Source: Herbinix sp.
GTDB lineage: Bacteria; Bacillota; Clostridia; Lachnospirales; Lachnospiraceae
Assembly (NCBI GenBank): GCA_029240245.1
Contig: JARBTJ010000010.1
Location: 19,765 to 83,764, forward strand
Direction: 5' to 3'
Length of the DNA stretch: 64,000 nucleotides
The notes beneath the pieces are model-generated. The model had not been told where the DNA came from. It searched no databases and saw only the letters and a list, made by a program, of their open reading frames with translations. Position 1 is the first letter of the stretch. Every line of letters begins with the position of its first letter. Made by a program: the position numbers and the translations under genes. Of the stretch, positions 1-5,963 are shown piece after piece.

Positions 1-284
1 AAATTATATACCCGTTAGCAGTACCAGTTACCTACATTGACGGTGACAGCAGCGGTTTTAAGTGCGAGGGCGGTATCGAAGTTTATCCTAATGGCACCAT
101 ATATCAAGAGCCTGTGACACCTAATGAATCAGCCAATGCAAAAGTATATGTGACTTACAATTTATCTGATAAAGCGGTAATCCTTGCTAACAGCGGTGCC
201 ATAACAGAGATAAATAAGCGATTAATCAAGCAGAATGCGATTAACTTAGAATTCGACCTAAGATTAACCGCATTAGAACCTTAA
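1..284 (+). CDS. Phage tail/baseplate-region protein, C-terminal end (5' end outside window)
   Basis: An open frame enters from the left edge (first full codon at position 3) and ends with TAA at 282-284, giving about 93 residues. The visible part is rich in beta-type segments (VTYIDGDSSG, KVYVTYNLSD) and ends in a short helical stretch with INKRLIKQ and FDLRLTALEP. Position just upstream of a small XkdX-like gene and the lysis genes suggests a tail fibre or baseplate accessory protein, but no conserved domain is recognised. The function is inferred from context only. Confidence 0.5.
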   Translation, partial: IIYPLAVPVTYIDGDSSGFKCEGGIEVYPNGTIYQEPVTPNESANAKVYVTYNLSDKAVILANSGAITEINKRLIKQNAINLEFDLRLTALEP

Positions 285-297
285 GGGAGGGATGATT

Positions 298-471
298 ATG
301 TTTGATAGGTTTGAGAGTTTTCAGAAGGCAATATCCGACCGGTCCATAGATACCAATACACTGACACTAATGATAGATTTCCATATGACCAAAGGCACCA
401 TGACGCAGGAGCAGGGAGCGGAATTATACAAACTAATTCATCCGGAAGAAGTTCCGGAAGTAACTGAATAA
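298..471 (+). CDS. Small phage protein, XkdX-like position (57 aa)
   Basis: ATG at 298 follows a strong GGGAGG ribosome binding site 13 bases after the stop of the previous gene, and the frame closes with TAA at 469-471. The 57-residue acidic product contains KGTMTQEQGAELYKLI, which resembles the short helix-turn-helix-like tail of XkdX-type proteins found between tail-fibre genes and holins in phages and PBSX-like elements of Firmicutes. A terminator follows at once, closing the tail transcription unit. Family assignment is tentative. Confidence 0.6.
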   Translation: MFDRFESFQKAISDRSIDTNTLTLMIDFHMTKGTMTQEQGAELYKLIHPEEVPEVTE

Positions 472-483
472 CATCAAAATAAT

Positions 484-505
484 AGGAGCCTTCGGGCTCC
501 TTTTT
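484..505 (+). terminator. Rho-independent terminator after the phage tail genes
   Basis: A 7-bp GC-rich stem AGGAGCC / GGCTCCT closed by a TTCG tetraloop and followed by TTTT. It separates the tail genes from the lysis genes. Confidence 0.85.
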
Positions 506-535
506 ATTATATAAAGAGAGGATGGTATATCATGC

Positions 536-793
536 ATGAATGATGTGATAATCGTAGCGATAATAACAGGGAGTTTAAGTCTTGCTGGTACCTTGGCAGG
601 ATCCTATTTCTCACAACGGAAAAGTGCTGCTTTGATATCGTATAGGTTGGAGCAGTTGGAAGACAAGGTGCATAAGCACAACAATCTGATTGAACGTACA
701 TACAAGCTGGAGGAAAGATGTACGCTCCAGGATGAGAAAATGAAAGTAGCCAATCACAGATTAGATGATTTAGAAAGGGAAAAGGTGAGTTAA
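536..793 (+). CDS. Phage membrane-anchored coiled-coil protein (XhlA/holin-associated type)
   Basis: This 85-residue protein has one N-terminal hydrophobic segment (about residues 3-22) and then a long charged helix predicted to form a coiled coil (about residues 35-82, with YRLEQLEDKV and TYKLEERC). That architecture matches the small proteins encoded directly upstream of holins in many clostridial phages and resembles XhlA. The stop codon overlaps the start of the holin gene (TAATGG), so the two are translationally coupled. It probably helps lysis at the membrane. The spacing from AGAGAGG to ATG is long, and an alternative ATG four bases upstream is in another frame with an immediate stop. 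Confidence 0.65.
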   Translation: MNDVIIVAIITGSLSLAGTLAGSYFSQRKSAALISYRLEQLEDKVHKHNNLIERTYKLEERCTLQDEKMKVANHRLDDLEREKVS

Positions 794-1167
794 TGGATTG
801 GAATGAAATATTAATGACACTTATCACGGCTGTAGTTATTCCGGCAATCGTGGTACTCGGTAATTCTCTGCGGAAGTACATAGAGGCTAATATTAAGGAT
901 AAGAATGTCCAAAAGTATCTTGTTATCGCTACTGATTGCGTAACCGATGCGGTGGCTGATGTGGCACAGACAGTGATTGACCGAATAAAAGATGAGAATT
1001 GGGGCGAGGAAACCAAGCATGAAGCGTTTAATATTGCAAAAGAAAAGGCCCTGCAGCATTTAGGTATTACCGGCAGAGTGTTACTCGAGGAGGCACTTGG
1101 AGATTTTGACGGCTGGATTAACTCCAAGATCGAAGCAGAGGTTAAGAGATTGGCGGTGAGCGCATGA
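793..1167 (+). CDS. Phage holin, LL-H type
   Basis: The 124-residue product has an N-terminal hydrophobic helix (about residues 7-25, LMTLITAVVIPAIVVLGNSL) followed by an amphipathic region with YLVIATDCVTDAV and a final helical segment, as in phage LL-H-type holins. Holins form the membrane lesion that lets the endolysin reach the wall. The gene overlaps both neighbours by a few bases, with the coiled-coil protein upstream and the endolysin downstream, which supports the assignment strongly. Confidence 0.8.
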   Translation: MDWNEILMTLITAVVIPAIVVLGNSLRKYIEANIKDKNVQKYLVIATDCVTDAVADVAQTVIDRIKDENWGEETKHEAFNIAKEKALQHLGITGRVLLEEALGDFDGWINSKIEAEVKRLAVSA

Positions 1168-1892
1168 GTATAAAAATAGGACATGCAAGTATCGATGAAA
1201 ACGGTAAGATTGTCGGTGGAAATATAGGCGATCAGACCGGGAAAGAGATCTGTATCCGGAATTGGTATAGCAAACCGTGGAACGTATACCTGGAATGTAC
1301 GGATCCGGTCATAGCGGATAAGGCCACTAGTTTTATGGAACAAATCTGTGCAGATCCTAACTATGGGTATGATCAGTCCCAGAGGATCACCGGATATAAT
1401 TCTATTAAAGCCAATGGCGGTAAGGTTGTCGGAGCAAAAGGGGAGTTTGATTGTTCATCCCTGGTATCAACCTGTTATCGTCTGGCCGGACTAAATATTT
1501 CGCCATCGAGCACTACCAGATCTATCCGTGCGAATTTTATGGCAACCGGTAAATTTAAACTATACATGGACGCAGCTCATTTGACCAGTGATAAATATGC
1601 TAAGCGTGGCGGTATCTACCTTAAAGAAGGCAGCCATGTAGTAATGGCACTAGAGGATGGGACCGGGGACAAGAATCCATATAAAGAACCTATGCTAACC
1701 ATCAGGCTCGGATCCAAGAGCGAAGGTGTAAAGTGGGTACAGTGGGCGCTTAATCAGGATGGGTTTAAGATTGATATTGATGGTAGCTGCGGACCGATTA
1801 CAGATCAGGTGATAAGGGAGTATCAGAGGAAACATAGCTTAGTAGTTGACGGTAAAGTCGGGACTAAGACAAGGCAGTCCATGAGACGATAA
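1164..1892 (+). CDS. Phage endolysin: NlpC/P60-like cysteine peptidase with C-terminal peptidoglycan-binding domain
   Basis: The 242-residue protein has a catalytic region at about residues 35-175 with the cysteine motif EFDCSSLV and a downstream histidine in GSHVVMAL, the arrangement of NlpC/P60-type cell-wall hydrolases. Residues 178-242 form a PG_binding_1 domain (LGSKSEGVKWVQWALN, IREYQRKHSLVVDGKVG). There is no signal peptide, in keeping with release through the adjacent holin. It starts within the last codons of the holin gene. It should cleave peptide stems in peptidoglycan to lyse the host, though the exact bond cannot be read from sequence. Confidence 0.85.
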   Translation: MSIKIGHASIDENGKIVGGNIGDQTGKEICIRNWYSKPWNVYLECTDPVIADKATSFMEQICADPNYGYDQSQRITGYNSIKANGGKVVGAKGEFDCSSLVSTCYRLAGLNISPSSTTRSIRANFMATGKFKLYMDAAHLTSDKYAKRGGIYLKEGSHVVMALEDGTGDKNPYKEPMLTIRLGSKSEGVKWVQWALNQDGFKIDIDGSCGPITDQVIREYQRKHSLVVDGKVGTKTRQSMRR

Positions 1893-2008
1893 ACCCATGT
1901 ACAGGACTGTGAATTTATAAGTAAATTAGAGCGTTGTGAGCAAACACGGTTAACTGAATGCCTGAAACTGAAACCGCCTTAAATGTCAAAATACGAGGTC
2001 AAAGGAAA

Positions 2009-2032
2009 GCCCCCGGTTTAATCGCCGGGGGT
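2009..2032 (-). terminator. Hairpin terminator of the Ig-like cargo gene
   Basis: A 7-bp stem CCCCCGG (2010-2016) / CCGGGGG (2025-2031) lies just after the reverse-strand stop codon. Reading in reverse, it is followed by a pyrimidine-rich CTTTCCTTT tract. Confidence 0.7.
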
Positions 2033-2036
2033 GTAA

Positions 2037-2657
2037 TTATTTAAACTCATTAAAGATTTTTACTATAGTATCCTTGTTTTTAGCGTCTTCGCATAAGATG
2101 ATAAATTTGCCACTTATTGCACTAACAGGAATTTCAATTCCAAAACCTTCTAATGTTATCTTTTCCGTTTTTACGATTGTTTTATAACTATCTGAGTTAA
2201 TATCGTATTCATATAATTCTATTTTTGAATCTGAATATTTCACACCGTTTTCCGCACCAATCATTGATGCGTCCATTTGGGTTTCATTCCCGGATAAAAC
2301 TGCATTACTTTTTAGGTATTCAACTAAATCACTTAATGTCTTTTCTTTTACTACTTTATTACTATCTACTACTGTAACTGAGCATGTATATTTTTTCCCA
2401 CTTACAGATGCGGTTATGGTGGTTTTACCTTCGGCTTTTGCTGTCACGGTACCAGAGGTACTCACGGTCGCTACGGTTTTTTTGCTTGAACTCCATGAAA
2501 CTTTACTTGTTGTTCCGCTGATCGTTAATTTAAGTGTAGAATCGACTTCCATGGTAGCTTTAGCTTTACTAATCTTTACTGCAGCACTCACATTTTGCGG
2601 TGGCACAAGCATAATGCATAATGTCATTAACAATAGTGCAGATATTAATTTTTTCAT
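2037..2657 (-). CDS. Secreted protein with a bacterial Ig-like (Big2) domain, probable prophage cargo
   Basis: The start is placed at the ATG at 2657, preceded by AGGAGGG, rather than an upstream in-frame codon, because the product (206 aa) then opens with a classical signal peptide (MKKLISALLLMTLCIML, cleavage near VSAA). Residues about 28-100 are a Big2 domain with the hallmarks VSWSSSKKTVATVS and GTVTAKAEGKTTITA. The C-terminal half is not recognised. Big2 domains are found in surface adhesins. The gene is isolated, has its own promoter and terminator and faces against the phage genes, as lysogenic conversion genes often do. Confidence 0.75.
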   Translation of the reverse strand: MKKLISALLLMTLCIMLVPPQNVSAAVKISKAKATMEVDSTLKLTISGTTSKVSWSSSKKTVATVSTSGTVTAKAEGKTTITASVSGKKYTCSVTVVDSNKVVKEKTLSDLVEYLKSNAVLSGNETQMDASMIGAENGVKYSDSKIELYEYDINSDSYKTIVKTEKITLEGFGIEIPVSAISGKFIILCEDAKNKDTIVKIFNEFK

Positions 2658-2694
2658 ATAACCCTCCTTAGTTAATACCAATGTTTACCAGATA

Positions 2695-2723
2695 ATTATA
2701 CAACCCATAAGATTATTTGTAAA
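2695..2723 (-). promoter_or_regulatory. Sigma-A-type promoter of the Ig-like cargo gene
   Basis: Reverse strand: -35 TTTACA (2718-2723), 17-bp spacer, -10 TATAAT (2695-2700), about 40 bases upstream of the start codon. Confidence 0.65.
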
Positions 2724-2739
2724 TAAAAAGATATCCCAC

Positions 2740-2812
2740 GCATCCTCTCTCCGGATGCACAGGGCATATATATAGTACTATTAGTGTGTAGCCTACAGGG
2801 CATGACGGGTCA
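2740..2812. other. Candidate attR: prophage-chromosome junction inside cpaF/tadA
   Basis: From 2795 the sequence encodes the conserved TGHDGSLSTGHANSP stretch of CpaF/TadA ATPases, but an in-frame TAG at 2789-2791 and unrelated sequence lie directly upstream. The junction contains an 11-bp palindrome TGTAGCCTACA (2787-2797), a 9-bp direct repeat ACAGGGCAT (2759-2767 and 2795-2803) and a hairpin GCATCC/GGATGC (2740-2758). Arms with short repeats fit a recombinase site. The exact crossover needs the other end of the prophage. Confidence 0.5.
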
Positions 2813-3151
2813 CTATCCACCGGACATGCAAACTCACCGGCGGATATGCTTAATCGTCTCGAGGCGCTGGTTCTATTTGGCTCAGATATACCATTGCTTG
2901 CAGTGCGTAAGCAGATTGCATCTGCCATCGATATCATTGTACATTTAGGGAGGTTACGGGACAAGAGCAGGAGAGTCTTAGAAATAACCGAGGTGCTTGA
3001 TTGCAAGGAGGATGAAATCCAACTAAATCAGCTATTCTCCTTTATCGAAACCGGTGAAGAAAATGGCAGGGTGATAGGAAGTCTATGCAAAATAAATGAG
3101 CTTATCAATAAGAATAAGCTGGTGCGTGCCGGAATAAATCTATCGGAGTAA
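2792..3151 (+). pseudogene. 3' fragment of cpaF/tadA, Tad pilus assembly ATPase, cut by the prophage
   Basis: The frame codes for the last ~119 residues of a type II/IV secretion ATPase: TGHDGSLSTGHANSP, then LNRLEALVLFGSDIPLLAV, ASAIDIIVHLGRLRDKSRR and the C-terminal TEVLDCKEDE region, all in family order. The N-terminal domain, Walker A and Walker B are missing and would lie beyond the prophage. The first internal ATG (2846) has no ribosome binding site. The fragment sits in the normal place directly before tadB. An intact gene would be restored only if the prophage excises precisely. Function as it stands is unlikely. Confidence 0.85.
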
Positions 3152-3169
3152 TTCGCCGGGGAGGTTATT

Positions 3170-3910
3170 ATGAAGGATTATTGTATATACCGGTTTACAT
3201 ATAAGGAGAATATAACGATATTCTTGCAGGGATTCGTTATTATTCTAATATTAGGTTATATGTTTTACCAAAGCGCATTTGGTGTAATAATATTAAGTCC
3301 GGCAGTATTATTTTACCGGAAAGAAAAGAGAAATAAGAGGATCGCTGAGCAAAAATGGCAGTTAAATATTCAATTTAAGGATAGCATTCAGAGCTTATCG
3401 GCAGCGCTTAGCTCAGGATATTCGGTAGAGCATGCATTTTCGGAGGTTTATCAGGACCTGCAGCTACTATATGATGAAGATACTTTCATCATGCAGGAAT
3501 TAACTTACATAATCAACCAGCTACGGATGAACATTACAGTTGAAAGGATACTATCGGATTTTGGAGAGAGAAGCGGAATTGATGATATTATTAGTTTTGC
3601 AGAAATATTTACAGCTGCAAAAAGATCCGGAGGGGATTTAATCAAAATAATAAAAACAACAGGGAATACAATCGGTGACAAGATAGAAGTCAAAAGAGAA
3701 ATTATAACATTAATTACCGCGAAAAAGTATGAAGCCAGTATTATGAAAATCATTCCATTGGGTATACTGTGCTATCTAACCATATCATCCCCCGGTTTTC
3801 TTGACCCGCTGTACCATAACCTGCCAGGTATTGCAATTATGACAGTACTTTTAGGCTGCTATGCTGGCGCTTATTTCATGGCAGAGAAAATCGTTGCTAT
3901 CGAAGTGTAA
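3170..3910 (+). CDS. tadB: Tad pilus assembly membrane protein TadB
   Basis: The 246-residue protein has an N-terminal membrane region (about residues 18-47), a cytoplasmic type II secretion F domain (about 65-185, with LSAALSSGYSVEHAF and FGERSGIDDIISFAEIF) and two C-terminal hydrophobic segments (about 197-216 and 222-243). TadB works with TadC and the ATPase to build Flp pili at the membrane. ATG at 3170 follows GGGGAGG. It lies 18 bases after the cpaF fragment and 11 bases before tadC, so it belongs to the same operon. With the operon split by the prophage, its expression may depend on promoters inside the phage end. Confidence 0.85.
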   Translation: MKDYCIYRFTYKENITIFLQGFVIILILGYMFYQSAFGVIILSPAVLFYRKEKRNKRIAEQKWQLNIQFKDSIQSLSAALSSGYSVEHAFSEVYQDLQLLYDEDTFIMQELTYIINQLRMNITVERILSDFGERSGIDDIISFAEIFTAAKRSGGDLIKIIKTTGNTIGDKIEVKREIITLITAKKYEASIMKIIPLGILCYLTISSPGFLDPLYHNLPGIAIMTVLLGCYAGAYFMAEKIVAIEV

Positions 3911-3921
3911 GGAGGGATCTA

Positions 3922-5427
3922 ATGCTATATATCAATATCAGTATGATACTTCTCATTATAGCCGCTTATATGATATCCGGAAAAAACAAGAAAAATTGGG
4001 AGGGTATTATTGATAAAAAGGAACACAAACTCTATTTTCTTTATCCCTTAGCGGAATTATTACTAATAAAAACAGGTCTTAACAAGTCTCTAAACCGTAA
4101 GGAGAAAATTACGGTATCCCTAAAAGCGCTTCATGCGGTGCAAGGATCGGAGTTTATCCAAAAACTTTACTGGTGCAGTAAGATCTCCTTGGTAATTCTT
4201 ATTTTATTTATCTTTCATATCTTTTCCTTATTCGCTCAGCTGCAAAATGACAGTAGTTCTAAGCTAATGGATGGGAAATATCTGTATCGTCCCAAACCTG
4301 GAGAAGGAAGTGAAAAGGTAAATTTAACCGTAGCAATAGAACCCGTACTTAAGGAAAGCAAAGAAGCAGGCAGCAACAAATATGTGGAGGATATTTCGAT
4401 AAATATTGAGGAGCAGCAGTACGCAGAGGAAGAATTGTTACAGCTGTTTGACGAGTCTTTCGAGTATCTTGATGTCAGCGTCCTCGGAGCCAATGAATCC
4501 GCGGATTTTATATATCAAGACTTGTATTTTTGCGAATTTGTTCCCGGTACAAGTATTAAAGTGAGATGGGAACCGGAGGACCTCAATGTAATTAGCAGAG
4601 ATGGAACACTCCACAACGAAGGGCTTGATTTCCGAGAAACCATAACGAAAGTAACTGCTGTCTTGACCTATCAGGAAAATGAGGTTGAATTTCACAAGGA
4701 AGTTAGAATAATGCCAAAGAGATACAGCGAAGAAGAAAGCCTACGCATAAAGCTTGAGGAGGAAATCAAGGAGACCATGAACTCATCAGGGGAGGACGAG
4801 CAGGTGGTGCTGCCGGGGGAGATGGGAGGTTTTCATTTATTCTGGAAGGAGCAGGAAGATAAAACGGGGGGCAATATTTTGTTGCTTGGATTTGTTGCGG
4901 CGGTACTGGTCTGGATTTATCAGGATCAAGAATTAAAGAGAAGGATGAAAGATAGAAATGAGCAAATGCTCATAGACTATCCCGAAATAATAAATAAATT
5001 TAACCTTTTTGTAAATGCTGGAATGACGATAAAACAAGCCTGGTGTAAAATATCGCAGGATTATGAAAATAAAATAAATTCTCAAAAAGTAAACAAACGT
5101 TATGCCTATGAGGAAATGCGCATTACCGTAAACGAACTAAAACTTGGAATACCGGAAGGGGATGCTTATGAACAGTTTGGTAGGAGAGTAGGATTAATCT
5201 CCTATATGAAGTTTGGTACACTTATCGCACAGAATTTAAGAAAAGGAAACAAAGGACTCTCGGAATTATTAAGTAGAGAAGCGATAGAAGCGTTTGAGGA
5301 ACGTAAGGAAATCGCAAAAAGACTGGGAGAGGAGGCGGGGACCAAGCTTCTGGCACCAATGATGATTATGTTATTGATTGTATTTGTAATAATTTTGGTG
5401 CCTGCCTTTATGTCCTTTCAACTATAA
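3922..5427 (+). CDS. tadC: TadC-type pilus assembly protein with a large extracytoplasmic insert
   Basis: This 501-residue protein is much longer than usual TadC proteins (about 300 aa). It has an N-terminal hydrophobic segment (5-20), a second at about 88-107, then some 210 polar residues (about 108-318) predicted outside the membrane, another membrane helix (about 323-340), a T2SF domain (about 355-470, with FNLFVNAGMTIKQAW and FGRRVGLISYMKFGTLIA) and a last membrane helix (478-500). The T2SF part and the position after tadB identify it. The insert has no recognised domain. Start is ATG after AAGGAGGG. Confidence 0.75.
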   Translation: MLYINISMILLIIAAYMISGKNKKNWEGIIDKKEHKLYFLYPLAELLLIKTGLNKSLNRKEKITVSLKALHAVQGSEFIQKLYWCSKISLVILILFIFHIFSLFAQLQNDSSSKLMDGKYLYRPKPGEGSEKVNLTVAIEPVLKESKEAGSNKYVEDISINIEEQQYAEEELLQLFDESFEYLDVSVLGANESADFIYQDLYFCEFVPGTSIKVRWEPEDLNVISRDGTLHNEGLDFRETITKVTAVLTYQENEVEFHKEVRIMPKRYSEEESLRIKLEEEIKETMNSSGEDEQVVLPGEMGGFHLFWKEQEDKTGGNILLLGFVAAVLVWIYQDQELKRRMKDRNEQMLIDYPEIINKFNLFVNAGMTIKQAWCKISQDYENKINSQKVNKRYAYEEMRITVNELKLGIPEGDAYEQFGRRVGLISYMKFGTLIAQNLRKGNKGLSELLSREAIEAFEERKEIAKRLGEEAGTKLLAPMMIMLLIVFVIILVPAFMSFQL

Positions 5428-5441
5428 AATACGATTAATAT

Positions 5442-5540
5442 AAAAGGATGCTACGCAAATTTCCAGTTGCAATAAATTAATATGCAAGCAAGTTTGTAAT
5501 TGTAATATATGGTGGCTGAAAAGCATCGAAGGTTCTTGAG
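5442..5540. repeat. Intergenic hairpin repeat, copy 1 of a diverged family
   Basis: About 99 bases after tadC share order and motifs with 30645-30742: AAAAGG-TGCTACGCA near the left, AAGCAAG in the middle, TGTA with AT-rich flanks, and AAAGCA-CGAAGGT on the right. Both lie just after a stop codon. The two copies are quite diverged, so the family assignment is moderate. Confidence 0.45.
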
Positions 5541-5655
5541 ACAATTTAATCAAATATCAATTGATAAGTTTTAGTTAATTATGAACTGAATAGTAACATG
5601 TTAAAAAAACAGGATATAACACCAAATTACGATAGGAAGGGAGTAACTGCCGAAG

Positions 5656-5853
5656 ATGGCAGCAGGAATTATAATGAAAGCAGGAATTCGGAAATTTTTC
5701 ACGATGAAACAGGAAGGAATCGGAGTGGTTGAAATCATTCTGATACTAGTGATTCTAATAGGACTGGTTTTGATTTTTAAAGATCAACTGACAGCCATTG
5801 TTAATAATATTTTTCAATCCATTACCGGAGATGTAACGACAATCATCAATTAA
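5656..5853 (+). CDS. Flp-type (class IVb) pilin
   Basis: A 65-residue prepilin: a short charged leader, then MKQEG|IGVVE, where cleavage after Gly leaves Glu at position +5, followed by a strongly hydrophobic helix (about residues 23-44) and a short C-terminus, exactly the plan of Flp pilins. It is the expected major subunit of the Tad pilus and a substrate of the prepilin peptidase at 10128. An alternative ATG six codons downstream (5674) also has an AGGA upstream. Note the long untranslated stretch from tadC, which suggests its own promoter or processing. Confidence 0.85.
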   Translation: MAAGIIMKAGIRKFFTMKQEGIGVVEIILILVILIGLVLIFKDQLTAIVNNIFQSITGDVTTIIN

Positions 5854-5963
5854 TCATAAAGAAGATTAATTTGACCGTTTAACCCTAGTTTAATAAGGTG
5901 TGCGGATAGTAAAAATGAATTTGATCGGTTCTTTCCGGATGATTGGGTGCTTGGGGAGGAATA

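Larger units (their letters stand above)
1..2794 (+). mobile_element. Right end of an integrated prophage (lysis module plus cargo gene)
   Basis: Five consecutive forward genes (tail-region protein end, small protein, coiled-coil membrane protein, holin, endolysin) form a typical late module of a tailed phage of Gram-positive hosts. A reverse-strand secreted-protein gene with its own promoter follows, in the usual place for lysogenic cargo. Beyond 2794 the sequence abruptly reads as the C-terminal part of a Tad pilus ATPase, so the phage end is placed there. The integrase and the left end lie outside the window. The exact end is inferred from the homology break. Confidence 0.75.

Noticed and set aside
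507..1343. Long reverse-strand open frame (278 codons) across the phage lysis genes
   Set aside because: It lies opposite three overlapping, recognisable phage genes with good ribosome binding sites, has no ribosome binding site of its own and a composition typical of an antisense shadow.
2846..3151. Independent small gene starting at ATG 2846
   Set aside because: There is no ribosome binding site, and the conserved CpaF sequence continues in frame upstream of this ATG to the prophage junction, so it is a gene fragment.
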